Assembly (NCBI GenBank): GCA_018524725.1
Contig: JAEUWP010000180.1
Span: forward strand, 248,001-312,000
DNA from: Podaxis mareebaensis
Lineage: Eukaryota; Basidiomycota; Agaricomycetes; Agaricales; Agaricaceae
Length of the DNA stretch: 64,000 nucleotides
Direction of reading: 5' to 3'
Shown piece after piece: positions 51,809 through 63,321 of this stretch (position 1 is the stretch's first letter; each line of letters begins with the position of its first letter). The position numbers and the translations under genes are program-made. The notes beneath the pieces were generated by a model, which worked only from the letters and a program-made list of their open reading frames with translations, was not told the origin of the DNA and made no database searches.

Positions 51809-54430
51809 ATGGACGACGATATAGTTCTCAACATTGACACGGGCGTTGATCTATCACCCAGAAAATCAAGTCAAAAGGGCGGCCGATGGGTGGATAGGTT
51901 CTATCTTTCATTTTGTCCCCCGTCGCAATAGACCTGATCGAGTCCGTAATCCCAGGCTGAAAGCGAAGCGTGCAGTTAAACGCAAAGCTGCTTCCCCCAA
52001 ATCTACTCAATCTCTTGAACGTGTCCCTCGTGTTGCCGATATTGACGACCGGCCCACAAAACGACCTCGCAAAGAGGGTACTACTATCCACAAACCCTCA
52101 GAACTTAAGTCGACATCTACACCTGCTCCCCGACCAACCCAATTCATTTCTTCTCTATTCACATCCAACCCTAAATATGATATCCCCAAACCAGAAAACC
52201 AGGTTGTTTGGGTGCCTTCAAAGCCTAGCAATGCACCTTTGGACACGTCCAGCTTCTCGGGCCTTGGGCTTCACCCTCTACTCGTTTCTCATCTGACGAG
52301 TAAGATGAACATCTCGAAGCCTACAGCCATCCAACGTTCTGCACTCCCTTCCCTCCTGTCATCCTCGGAAGATAGAATGGGACGAGACGCCTTCATTCAA
52401 TCACAGACTGGATCCGGAAAAACTTTGTCCTATCTTCTTCCTATTATCCACGATCTTCTCCCGCTCAGTTCACTCTCTTATATCGACCGTTCTATTGGAA
52501 CACTTGCCATCATTATTGCACCTACTCGCGAACTTGCCAAACAGATTTCTGATGTCTTGGAAGCACTACTCAAATTACGACTGCGAGCAGAAAATGAATC
52601 AGCTGACGATCCTAACCCAGCTAACAGGTTCACGCGGTGGTTGGTTTCGGGCCTCTTGATTGGAGGGGAGAATCGCACCCACGAAAAAGCCCGTCTACGG
52701 AAGGGGGTACCCATCCTGGTTACGACACCCGGTCGACTGCTAGACCACCTACAAAATACATCATCTTTCAACGTTGGGAAGTGCAGGTGGTTGGTTCTTG
52801 ATGAAGCCGACCGTCTCATGGAACTCGGGTTCGAAGAAACTATAACAGGGATCCTAAAGGGTCTGGAAGGCCGGCATCGCCTGGCGAAGAAGGCTGCAGA
52901 AGAAGGCAAGAGCATGGAAGTTGGAGGCTGGGACTGGGACCGTAGGAGAAGAACAATCCTATGTTCTGCTACTATACGCGAGGACGTGCAGAAGCTCGCA
53001 GGGACGGCACTTGTCGACCCACTGATAATCAAAGCGGTGGAAATTGACAAAGAACCCGATCCAACAATCGCCAAACCAGAGATGCTGTCCTCAGAAAAGT
53101 TTACACCGCCATCCCAGCTGACCCAGAAATACGTGGTTACACCTCTCAAGCTGCGTCTTGTCACGTTGGTCGCTCTTCTGCGTTCACTTATTGCTGAAAC
53201 GCATGGACGGCGAGGCACAAAAATAATTGTCTTCTTCAGCTGCACGGATTCTGTGGACTTCCATTGGAATCTATTAGCAGAAGCATCTATGGAAGGAGAG
53301 CAAGAGTCCACATCCAAAGGCGAGAGTGACGAAGATAGCGACGAAGAAACCAGAGGGCAACAGAAATCTGTAACTAACATCAAAAAACAAGACCGGTATG
53401 AAGGCAAATGCCCTCTGCTCCCCGACACTTCCATTTACCGGCTCCATGGATCCCTTCCAACACAAGATCGCCTTTCCATTGTCAAGAACTTCGCCGGGGC
53501 CACTAAATCCGCAAATGCCTCATCAGGATCTTCGTCAATTTTGCTGTGTACCTCCGTGGCCTCTCGAGGTCTAGACCTTCCACTTGTACGTGCGGTAGTG
53601 CAATATGACCTTCCAACAGAAGGCGGTGCAAACGAATATGTTCACCGAGTTGGCCGAACGGCACGCGCTGGCAAAGGTGGTGAGGCCTGGAGCATGGTTG
53701 CCCCTAGCGAGATTGATTGGGTTCAGTGGGTACGAGAAAGCATGGAAGGTGGCGAGAAGCGAAGTGAATCTGGGGGCGACAAAGGAAATGTATCTCTCAC
53801 GCCGGTTGCAATCGAAGAAATCCTAAGATCTGGATTCGGTGGAAAGGGACGAGAGTACGAGGAGCGCGCTACCGAAGTGCAATTGGCTTTTGAGCGTTGG
53901 GTTCTGCGTGAGAAGGAGGCAAGTTTCTTCTAGTGTTTGATTGTTCGTGAACCTCATGCTCACTTGGTATCGGTTGGTCGTTATCTTTCCGTCTTTTCGA
54001 TCTACAGAACTCGGAACTTGCCCGCAGCGCATTTTTATCGCACATGAGAGCGTATGCTACCCACCCTTCGAGCGAGAAACACATCTTCCATATCCGCCAC
54101 CTGCACCTTGGTCATCTGGCAAAAGCTTTTGCACTCCGCGAGGCCCCCAAATCCATCACTGGAGCCGCGACTGGAACCCAAAGGTCGCAGAAAAAGAAGG
54201 ATATGCATTCGTCACGCGTGAAGGCTAAAAACAACGCTGTTAGGTCACATCAGCAGCACCGCAAAGAGTGGGAGCTTGACCAGTCTGGAGATGCGGAGAA
54301 GCGAATGCAAGCCGTGGTGAGGGCTCAAGGCCGGCTGACCAAGAAGGGGGGCATCTTGGTGAGCAGTGGCGCATCGGAATTTCAGATTGCAGGAGGGGAC
54401 GCATTGGAAAAACTGGTGCATGGTTCTTGA
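51809..54430 (+). CDS. DBP7: DEAD-box ATP-dependent RNA helicase DBP7 (DDX31)
   Basis: This encodes the nucleolar helicase Dbp7, needed for 60S ribosomal subunit assembly. Exon 1 (51809-51897) gives [12 protein letters not shown] and QKGGRWVDR, the family N-terminus. A 34-nt intron leads to [15 protein letters not shown]. The helicase core has [14 protein letters not shown] (Q motif), [16 protein letters not shown] (motif I), [11 protein letters not shown] (Ia), [16 protein letters not shown] (II, DEAD), ILCSATI (III), [15 protein letters not shown] (IV), [14 protein letters not shown] (V) and [15 protein letters not shown] (VI). The C-terminal DUF4217 region is reached through an 89-nt GC-AG intron (53919-54007) and reads [20 protein letters not shown], then [20 protein letters not shown]. 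It ends at 54430 with a Lys-rich tail. The length is about 830 residues. Confidence 0.94.
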
Positions 54431-55028
54431 TTCATTGTTATCATTTCGGGCCATGTTGTGTTCTGGCCATGGACGCGGCTATCATCACGAACGTTGCACC
54501 TTACAAGGGTATTTCTGCCACGCTCCCACACCTTCCAACATGGTTTTAGATATGCTGAGCCAACCGGAAGAACGCTATTATTCCTCACCGCAAAGTTGAC
54601 AAGAGCCACCGATAGCGCGTTATTCGGTTGGTATGTCGGAATATCGTTTCTGAGTGTATATTGCCTGTGATTGTGTATGACCTTTGTAAAGTTTTCAACT
54701 CTATTTTTCTCGACCTGTTTAATCGTTATTGGATGGATATTCACATCGAAGGGAGGTCCCGATTGTATTTCTTGCTATCAATCATGCCATCCCACCAATC
54801 CGGCGGTAGGCTCTTCAGCTCGTTCGCGGCAGGCATCCTACCGTCCTCATCCATACAAACTCCCCGACAATGACGAGCCTTGCTAATGCCAGGGTCGGTC
54901 GACACTGAAAACATGGTTCCTATTTAGGCGACTCACTGCCACGTGAGCATGCGATCAAATTAAGTACGCAAACGCCACGTCTAATGACCAGCTGGCGTTT
55001 CCACAACCACCCTCATACCAAAACCAAA
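54431..55028. promoter_or_regulatory. Upstream region of the ER cyclophilin gene
   Basis: In this 598-bp region no gene is seen. Near the cyclophilin start there is CACGTG at 54940-54945 and GCCACGT at 54974-54980 (ACGTGGC on the other strand). The latter resembles the ACGTG core of unfolded-protein-response elements, which would suit an ER folding enzyme. This is an inference from motif and function. Confidence 0.35.
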
Positions 55029-56763
55029 ATGTTCGGTCGTATCTCCTTCGCGTTCATCGTGGTGTCCATCGCGGCCTTCTTCTGTGCCCAGTCTGTGGAG
55101 GCTGCCAAAGGCCCTAGGATCACCCATAAGGTCTTCTTCGACGTCAAACAGGGTGATGAGAACCTTGGAAGGAGTAAGCATTCTATGCATACTGTGAACA
55201 GGGGCCTTGAAATCTGACGTATTTGGTGTAGTCACCATGGGCCTCTTCGGTGGAGTATGACCTCAAGGGGATATATTGACTCTGCTGTCGGTGCTAATGA
55301 GCTGTCCCGCAGACTGTTCCCAAGACCGTCGAAAACTTCCGCGCCTTGGCCACTGGTGTGAAGAAGGATGGAACCGAACTCGGGTTTGGATACAAGGGCT
55401 CGAAGTTCCATCGTGTCATCAAGGACTTCATGTGAGTACCCGAAGTTCGCGTCATGCCACGCTTACAAACGGTAAATTTGTTGAACAGGATCCAAGGTGG
55501 TGACTTCAGTAAGTTTAGATTTTCAACAAGATGTACCGGAACCCCACTTGCTGACTGAATAACCAAGCTCGTGGTGATGGTACCGGTGGAAAGGTGTGTT
55601 TGATCCTTCGTCAAGCCTTAGCACCAATGACCAGGATATTGGTTACACATAGTCTATCTACGGTGACAGGTTCGCCGATGAGAACTTGTAAGCTTGTAAA
55701 GTTTCCTCGTCTGTGGGTCTTGCTGATATGTTGTCTATAGCAAGCTCAAGCACACAGGCCCCGGTATTCTCTCGATGGCAAACGCCGGAAAGGACACTAA
55801 TGGTTCGTTCCTTCTACCTGGGGATGGCCCTGCACCACCATCGACTTTCTCGGTGTCTATGGATTTACTTACCTGTTGACTATTTTTGTTTCTTAGGATC
55901 TCAATTCGTGAGCCATTTATTCCCCGGCGAACCTCCACGTGGGGGGGAGTATTCTTTTGGCTAATGTGTTTTTGCAGTTTATTACCACCGTGGTCACTAG
56001 CTGGCTCGATGGCCGTCACGTACGTCTTGATTTTGATTTTGAAAGGCCCAAAGGAACGTTCTGATTCTTCGGTGGTTTTATAGGTGGTCTTTGGAAAAGT
56101 ACTCGAGGGTATGGATGTCGTTCATAAGATCGGTGAGTTGATAGTCTTCAACTTCGCGTAGAAATGAAAACGTGGCTAAATGGTTCTGGTGGTGATAAAC
56201 AGAGAATGTCAAGAAGGGACCGCAAGACCGTCCCGAGGTCGATGTTATCATTGCGGACTGCGGTGAGGTAAATGCATCCGTGATTTGGCCAGTTTCTTCA
56301 GCCTGCTCAAGGACCTTTTACTCCAGCTCCCGGTTGAGACGAAGACAGACGAGAACGGAAAAGAGGTGCCTCTACACGCTGAGCTCTAACGCTCTATCTC
56401 TAAAAGTCATGCACGTACCGATACCAAATATATTTGTTTTATCGTTAACAGGATCATGATGACGATGTTAACCACACCAATGTGAACGAAGCCGTTACCA
56501 CTACCCCAGCCACCCCCGAGACCGCCCCCGTTGACAATATGCCAATTACTACACCTGATGTTGTTGGTGACAAGCAGAAGGCAGCTGCATCCGAACTCGA
56601 GACGTTGCCGCAACAAGTTGACTGGTCGAACCTATTCTTCGGCGTAATCCTCGTCGGTATTTTCGTTGCTATCTTTTTGGGGCTCGGGGGTGCGCGGTAC
56701 GTGAGGCGGCTTGTGAAAGGTGACGAAGTGAAGTATGGTAAGCTTAGGGAAACCGATCCGTGA
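55029..56763 (+). CDS. ER-lumen cyclophilin (peptidyl-prolyl isomerase B type) with alternative C-termini
   Basis: This is a secretory-pathway cyclophilin that catalyses proline isomerisation during folding in the ER. The signal peptide is [20 protein letters not shown] ending near SVEAA. The cyclophilin domain is spread over about ten exons: [53 protein letters not shown] with IQGGDF (catalytic Arg and Phe), [39 protein letters not shown] (drug-contact Trp) and VIIADCGE. The last unspliced exon ends [20 protein letters not shown] with a stop at 56387-56389; HAEL resembles the ER-retrieval signal HDEL. If an 86-nt intron (56366-56451) is removed, the frame instead continues through a Thr/Pro-rich linker and one membrane span ([20 protein letters not shown]), ending at 56763. 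Both forms fit the sequence. Confidence 0.88.
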
Positions 56764-57141
56764 GGAGATTCCATCTCTTGTTGGTTCATTGTCCCATTTT
56801 TTTGGGTTTCAGAAGGCGCCTTGCCTGAAAATGAAGTTCAGTCCGGAGTCCGCTGGATTAGCTTGACTTTTCTTTCATTTGTTACCCTCTGTTCATGGCA
56901 CCTTTAATATGCTTTCTGAGCACCAAAAATTGAACAATGATAGACCCAAGAAAGGCGAGAGCAAGTGTTAGTGTTAGGTTTACATATACTAGTATGGCAT
57001 GAGCAGGACGGTGATACATATTATGACAAGGCCAAGCAAGAGAATGTGGTAAATAGGGAAAGAGCGAAGGGTATTGTTGGTGGCAGTATTGGGCCTATAT
57101 AACATTGTTAGGCCAAGGTTTGGATGGAGTGAGATGCACAC
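56764..57141. other. Convergent 3' intergenic region
   Basis: These 378 bp lie between the cyclophilin and DPBB gene ends. They are AT-rich, have no frame of interest, and probably hold the two 3' UTRs. Confidence 0.4.
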
Positions 57142-58004
57142 CTACGGCAAGCCAGCTTGGTCAGAAAACGAAGGACAGGTATCATTGAGATCTCCCTAAG
57201 AACGGAAACGTTATATATTATCTAGCGGATGGTATTCGAGCTTACGGTCGGGTTAGCGGGACAACAAACGCCTGTACCAAGGTCGGGTACGCTGCCCAGT
57301 GCAGCCGCGTTCCGTGCACCGGGCCAGTTTTGGAAGCAGGATACGGATTCGTAGGTGATGTTCCAGACACCAAAATCCTGCGAAGAATACAGGGAATCAG
57401 AATGGAAATGTTGCACTGGAGGTGGGATGCATGAACCCTGTAACCGTATGTCGCTTCGTCAGACGGGAAGAAATCATCGGGTATAGCGTCAGAAGGGTAT
57501 GCTAGGTCAAAGTTGAGGTATGCCCCCGCACTAAGAGATCCTCGCGTGAGTATACTTGCGGAGAAATGAAGACGCAGAACGTACGCGTTCGGCTTGTCCT
57601 CCCGCCCGGAGCACCAACCGCCTTCAGATAGGGGACACAAGTCTGTGACTTTGATGACAATAGATTTTACTTCAGATGGGTGGAATGGGGGTGTCGCCGT
57701 GACAGGGCTAATGAGTGTGAGTTTAAAGCATCTTCCGCATGCTGGACCTGTGAAGACAATACTTCAGCCCATACAGTATTCTTGGGCCAGAATCAAACAC
57801 ACCGTAGGAATTGCTGCTGCCATAGGCCATCTGGGATAGTGCTGCAGTAGGATAATGTGTGCTGGATGGCGTGCAGCCGCACGAAGCAACGTAATCCCTG
57901 GGAAGGGTATAATGAGTAAGAGTTGCGAAGCCATTTGGAGGATAGTCGATCCATGCAGCAGCTGCTAGAGAGTAGAAAAGGAGCGCGAGGCAAGCATACC
58001 ACAT
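57142..58004 (-). CDS. Secreted double-psi beta-barrel protein (endoglucanase V/GH45-like, expansin-related)
   Basis: The start at 58004 gives a signal peptide (MWYACLALLFYSLAAAAW). Spliced exons then encode ATLTHYTLPRDYVASCGCTP, TAALSQMAYGSSNSYG, GPACGRCFKLTLISPV, KSIVIKVTDLCPLSEGGWC, GAYLNFDLAYPSDAIPDDFF, DFGVWNITYESVSC and CCPANPT. The short last exon ends NDTCPSFSDQAGLP at 57142. The cysteine pattern, the GRCF motif and KVTDLCP are those of the barwin/DPBB fold shared by GH45 endoglucanases and expansin-like proteins. Fungal relatives are usually annotated endoglucanase V-like. I cannot confirm the catalytic Asp pair of true GH45 enzymes, so cell-wall loosening or plant-polymer binding is as likely as hydrolysis. 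Its start lies only 82 bp from that of GCN5. Confidence 0.8.
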
Positions 58005-58086
58005 AGTTTACATTTAAGTGGAATCATGACCCTGAAGTGATCGGAGTCCTTTAAGTGAATGATCGCGTCACTCTTCACCCACAACC
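58005..58086. promoter_or_regulatory. Very short divergent promoter between the DPBB gene and GCN5
   Basis: Only 82 bp separate the two ATGs. The 8-mer TTTAAGTG occurs at 58013-58020 and 58050-58057. Both transcription starts must lie here, or the true transcripts overlap. Confidence 0.45.
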
Positions 58087-60473
58087 ATGAAGAGGGCCTA
58101 TCCCGCCTCAAACCGCCTCGAGAATTTGGACAATATCCAGCGTTCTCTCAAGATCGCTCGCCACTCTGCATGCACCTCTTGCAACTCCTGTAATGGCCTC
58201 CACCCACCACTCGGTATTGATGTTGTTCTCGACGATTCGTCTTTCGACTCGATCTTCGGCGGTCTCGATCAGTATGGCTCTGACGATGAAGAGGGTACCC
58301 CTCCCTATCTTGAATTTTGCGACTGCGGACACGACGTGATATTCCACGGCGCAAATGAGGCAGAAATTGGCAAAGCAGAATTTGTCCGTCGGGCCCGTGT
58401 AGCCATCCGAATAGACGAGCTGCTTCAGGTGTGTGCATATGACCCGCGTGCTTGCGCCTTGCTGAGTTCACCGGCCCGAATTGATTTCATGTCTTAGGTA
58501 TTCCTCTCCTAGTTCTGCACGATCATGCTGAAACAAATCTGGCCAGGACGAAGGCTATCTACTCGACTTCGAGTACACCAATGACGACATTGCTTCGCTG
58601 CGTAAGCAAATGACATTGTGGCCGACAGTGGTCAGCCCTCCAGTAAACACAGCATCCTCTCCAGGCAAGTTGTGATCCATCCCGACACCTATCCATTGAA
58701 TTGACGTTCAGCAATAGATACTCGGTCGCAGCAAAGTAACGCACTATCACCTGCCTCCTCCATTCTCAGTGACCCTTCCCCTTCGTCTCCTCGTGCATCG
58801 AAGAAACGCCGACTATCACTATCATCCCTCAGTGACGCAGACGATAACGAGGAGGAGGAGGAAGAGCAGCCTTTGGCGTCCCGCATCGCTACATCTTCGA
58901 CTTCACGCCCTCGGAGAAGCGGGAAAAGCGGCAAAGGTGGAAAGAAAAATCCTGCGATGAAGAAGAAAGCCCATACAGCCCCTACTTCGCTGGCTCCTCC
59001 AGTAGGCGAGGAACAAGCCCAGATGAATGGCAGGATTAACGGCATAAACGGACATGAACCGAAGGTCAAAGTGGAAGACAAGTTGGATGAGGGTCAACTG
59101 AATCGTCTTGCTGCAGGTGTTCCGGTAGACGCGGCGAGAGAAACCGGCGTACGCATACACCTTTACCTGCGCATATACCAGCACCTCATGCACATATAGG
59201 CTCCAGTGAAGCCGGAGAAGGCTGCTGTGACCGAGATGCGGAAAGGAATTATCCAAATAACGCCTGTCGAGAACGATGGCCAGCCGCGGTCGTGGGTCAT
59301 CCTGACAGGACTCAAGACTCTCTTTCAGAAACAGCTGCCCAAGATGCCTCGGGAGTACATTGCACGATTGGTGTATGACTCGAACTCGAAGGGCCTTGCA
59401 ATCATCAAGCGGGGGTACAAGATCGTCGGCGGAATCTGCTACCGACCTTTTCCACATCGAGGATTTGCTGAGATCGTTTTCTTCGCCACCAACTCCGCCG
59501 ACCAGGTCAAAGTAGGTTTTTCTCATCCTTTCTCTCCACACTGTCCCACTAATCGATTTCAGGGTTATGGTGGAATGCTCATGGATCATTTCAAAGCCCA
59601 CATCCGCAAAACATACCCTGACATGATGCACTTTCTAACATATGCAGATAATTACGCCGTGGGCTACTTCGAGAAACAAGGCTTTTCAAAGGACATCAGG
59701 CTAGACCGATCTGTATGGGCAGGCTACATCAAGGATTACGAGGGAGGTACCATCATGCAGTGTACGATGTTAGAAAAAGTGGACTACCTCGACAAGCCAG
59801 CGCTACTAGCAAAGCAGAAGGAAGCGATTCTCACAAAGATCAAGCAGATGTCCAAGTCACACATCGTATATCCTGGGCTACCACAATTTCAGCCTAGTCA
59901 GCCGGAAGATGTAAAAGTTGACCCAGAGGACGTACCCGGACTTAGTGAGTTTGTCGAGCTGTTGCGACGTCCAGTATTAAAGCATGTGTACAGAAGGAAC
60001 TGGTTGGTCACAAAGCATGATGTCGAAGTGAGTCATTTAGTCTGGCTCATCTGGTCTTACTCTGATCATTCGGGACCCTAGTGTCGTCCGGCAGTCTCCC
60101 AGAAACGCTGATCGCGCTTTTATGGAATCCACATTAAACGAGCTCATACGCCATCCAAGATCGTGGCCGTTTCGGACTCCGGTGGACGCAAACGAAGTAC
60201 CAGACTATTACGAAGTCATTAAGAACCCGATGGGTATGTGTTCCCCCACGCTTGTTCGCTTCTGTTGACACTGCTGCCCTGATAATAGACCTCAGAACAA
60301 TGGAAGAAAAACTGAAAGCAGGGAAATACAACTCAATAGATGCATTTGTGGAGGACGTCCAACTCATCGTCGACAATTGCAAGAGCTACAACCCAGAGTC
60401 AACGGTATACTACAAGAATGCGGACAAGTTAGAGGAAGCGTTTCATGAGATTTTGGAAAAGCGGCCGTCATGA
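58087..60473 (+). CDS. GCN5: GCN5 histone acetyltransferase (SAGA/ADA)
   Basis: This is the catalytic subunit of SAGA/ADA, acetylating histone H3. The N-terminal fungal region has Cys-rich CTSCNSCNGLHPPLG, FCDCGHDVIFHGANE and RARVAIRIDELLQ spliced to DEGYLLDFEYTNDDIASLRK. A disordered acidic/basic linker follows (58760-59180). The GNAT domain has RKGIIQITPVENDGQPRSWV, LPKMPREYIARLVYD and IVGGICYRPFPHRGFAEIVF with the catalytic Glu, then GYGGMLMDHFKAHI (acetyl-CoA loop) and HFLTYADNYAVGYFEKQGF. The PGL-x-GTGW linker is reconstructed across an intron at about 59945-59995. The bromodomain has RSWPFRTPVDANEVPDYYEV and LIVDNCKSYNPESTVYYKNA (acetyl-lysine Asn). It ends at 60473. It is convergent with formate dehydrogenase. 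Confidence 0.94.
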
Positions 60474-60693
60474 CCTCGTTAACAAGAGTTCTGAGTATTG
60501 ATATCTAGCTGGCACGTGGGGCTTTGCAGTTGACTATGTGTGTACTATTATGATACCTTAATTGACCTTGCCGTCTGCCTCTTGGTCCCCGTTATCACGA
60601 GCTGGATCAAAACAATTGACATTTGCGTTGGTATACGTAAAAATACATGAGCACTCAGATATTCGAGAGTAAATTGCAAGATCAGATAACGCT

Positions 60694-62383
60694 CAGCGTT
60701 GTCCGTCTGTTGGGTGGCGTCAGCACTGGACCATATGCAACATAACGTACGGCACTCACAAGCCTTAGTCTCGTACTTGCCGAGACCGACGATGATGTTT
60801 CCTGGCTCCTGGGGCTTGTTCTCGAAGTAGTTCTCGAGGATGCTCTTGACACCAGCAGCGTAACGGGCCTGGGCATCGAGGGTGGTACCAGAGTAGTGGG
60901 GAACCATTCCGTTACCACCGTTGAGCGGGTTCTTCATGGTACGCCAGACGTGGTCCTTGGGTGCGGGTTGGACGTTCCACACATCACCAGCGTAGCCCCT
61001 CAATTGACCGGTCTTGAGTGCCTCAGCAACGGCATCCTTGTCGCAGATGGCGCCACGAGCAGTGTTGACGAGCCAAGCACCCTTCTTGAAGTGCTTAAGC
61101 AAGTCGGCGTTAATGAGGTTACGAGTACCCTCGTGCAAGGGGCAGTTGACGGTAACAACATCACATTGGGAGACGAAGTCCTTGAGGTCCTCGACTTTGC
61201 GTGCATTGACGGCCTTGGCGGCTGCCTCAGGGAGAGGAGCATAGTCGTAGTAGATGAGTTCTTTGCAGTTGAAGGGAACGAGACGCTGGAGGACACGGTA
61301 GCCGATACGGCCAGCACCGATGGTGCCGACGACCTTGCCTTCGAGATCGAAGGCGTTCCTGGCAATCTGGGAGACTTGCCAGTCGCCGCGTTCGATCATC
61401 TATAATACGATATGTTAGGATGAACGGATGTTGTGGTTAGCGGTCTGCGTACCTCGTGGGCAGGGACGAAGTTCCTAACGAGGAGCAGAATACTCATGAT
61501 AACGTGCTCAGCGACGGAGACGACATTAGATCCGGAGACCTTCATCATGAGTGAGCATCCCAACACTTGATCATCTAAACGACTCTGCATACCTCCAAAA
61601 CTTGGATGCGATGGTCAACAGCCGCATTGAGATCAATGTGGTCGGATCCAACACCAGCAGTGATACAGATCTTGAGGTTCTTGGCCTATCCGCGGAGAAA
61701 CACACGACCGTCGAACAAATGAAGAAAAGAAGACCAAACGAGTGAACCCATGAGTATCACACCAAGTCATATGAACAGTGGAACTGTACCTTCTCAACCA
61801 AGTCGCGAGTGAGATAACTAAGGCGTGGGTATGTTGGAGTCAGGTCCCCTAAAATTATCAATCAGGTGAACTCACCCCGGGTGGAAAGGGGTAGTGATGA
61901 GGATTTCAGCCTATAGATGAATAGTTAATTAGATTATGGGACGAGCGGGTTAGAGCAAGCCTGGAACGTACATCCACGATGTGCTTCTGGAAGTCGCTGT
62001 CGGGACCTTCCTTGCTGCTGGAAACCTAGAGAACCATGTTATCCAGAAAGGAAGGTGATATATAAGGTTCTGGACATACTGCGTTGATGATGATTGTCAG
62101 CGATGGGTGCACATATCAAGGTTATAGATGGGCTCACCGACGAACTCGTGACCAAGGGACTTGAGCCAGGGCTCGATGCCAAGCTAGACGGTACGCGCAT
62201 CAATTTCGATAGCTCAAAAGTGTTCGCGGCGGCGACAAACCTTGTTCTCAATCGTTCCGAGCAAACGGGACTCCTGACGAGCAGCCTCACCACCTTCGTA
62301 GAGGATAGCCAAAATCTGGGATGACGACACGGTGAGATATGTCAAGAAATCGGCAGGTGAAGGGGAATAGCGCTTACCTTCAT
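60694..62383 (-). CDS. FDH1: NAD-dependent formate dehydrogenase
   Basis: This oxidises formate to CO2 with NAD+, in fungi a cytosolic detoxifying enzyme linked to one-carbon metabolism and oxalate or methanol breakdown. Exon 1 is only ATGAAG (62383-62378). Exon 2 then reads [20 protein letters not shown]. Later exons give [40 protein letters not shown], the NAD-binding [68 protein letters not shown] (with the active-site Arg) and [20 protein letters not shown] (active-site His). A final 52-nt intron joins KYETKA to YGQR, with the stop at 60694-60696. The length is about 360 residues. All catalytic residues are visible. No mitochondrial presequence is seen. Confidence 0.94.
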
Positions 62384-63321
62384 TTTGTTGAGTGTTGGTG
62401 TTGGAAATGAGTTTGTAGAAGAGAGGGTAGGAGACCTGGGGATGGTTATTCGAGCCTCACCAGCTGGCTTTTATCTCTAAACTCCTGATGGAAGGCCCGC
62501 GGTCCAGGGCAGCCCCTGTTTTGTGGATATGTCACCTGATGCAACCGTTTGGTCTTCTTGACGCGAAATTTCACATAACGAGACAACTGGAACAAGACTT
62601 TTGTCGAAAGGGAGCCATCGGCTGGTCATACCTCTCCGACTCTAATGGCAGTGTCCAAACGCGTATAACGCACCAATCATCTCTTGCCATCACGCGTGGC
62701 TCGTCAAAGCCACGCTCGGGCCCTCCAGCTGGCGCGCAAGTCCTCGAAGTAAAGGAACCGTGTTGTTCCGTTGAACTGGGGTAGCTTTTCGGTGTGAGTA
62801 AGCCATCCTTCGTTTCGAAGGGTACCCCTTCCGGTGAAGTCCTTGATATGGTCTAAAAATATCGTCTCAGCCGGGACAAGTCGCATATGACTAGCGGCAA
62901 ATATAGTTTTGCGATTCGCGTGTTGCATATCCTGGTTTGCGGTGACATGATATTGCATGTGTTCATGTGCTCGTAATGCCACCTTTGGTCGTTCCATAGA
63001 ATTTGATATTGAACGAGAAATAAGCGTTCCCTACGGCTTGGGTTTACTAAGGCAGATCTAAGGCAGATCGTGAACAACCACTTCAACAAACGGATGATAG
63101 CCTACCGCCAAAACAAAGCGTGAAATCTTATCGTCGCTCCTGTCCATCACTCTAGCTGATTGTATTACCACTACGAGTTATGATAAGGTTCGTAAAGCGA
63201 GTTTTAAGAAAGGACGAAGAGAATAGGGTATTGGTGTCACGGGGATCTGGAGGGGGACCAATTTAGCCAATCGATCGAGCGCTCTGGGAGTAAGTATCCC
63301 TATTCCGCAGCGCATGACGCG
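62384..63321. other. Intergenic region upstream of formate dehydrogenase
   Basis: In this 938-bp region the first 80 bp are pyrimidine-rich on the minus strand, a typical 5' leader of FDH. The rest has no frame with recognisable features. It also holds the 3' flank of the EXS gene. Confidence 0.4.

Noticed and set aside
52478..53434. 318-codon open frame on the minus strand
   Set aside because: It lies entirely antisense to the DBP7 helicase core and its residues mirror that coding strand; no domain is seen.
49587..60473. Functional cluster of two histone acetyltransferases (ESA1 and GCN5)
   Set aside because: They belong to different complexes, are separated by unrelated genes and do not share a promoter, so I treat the proximity as chance.
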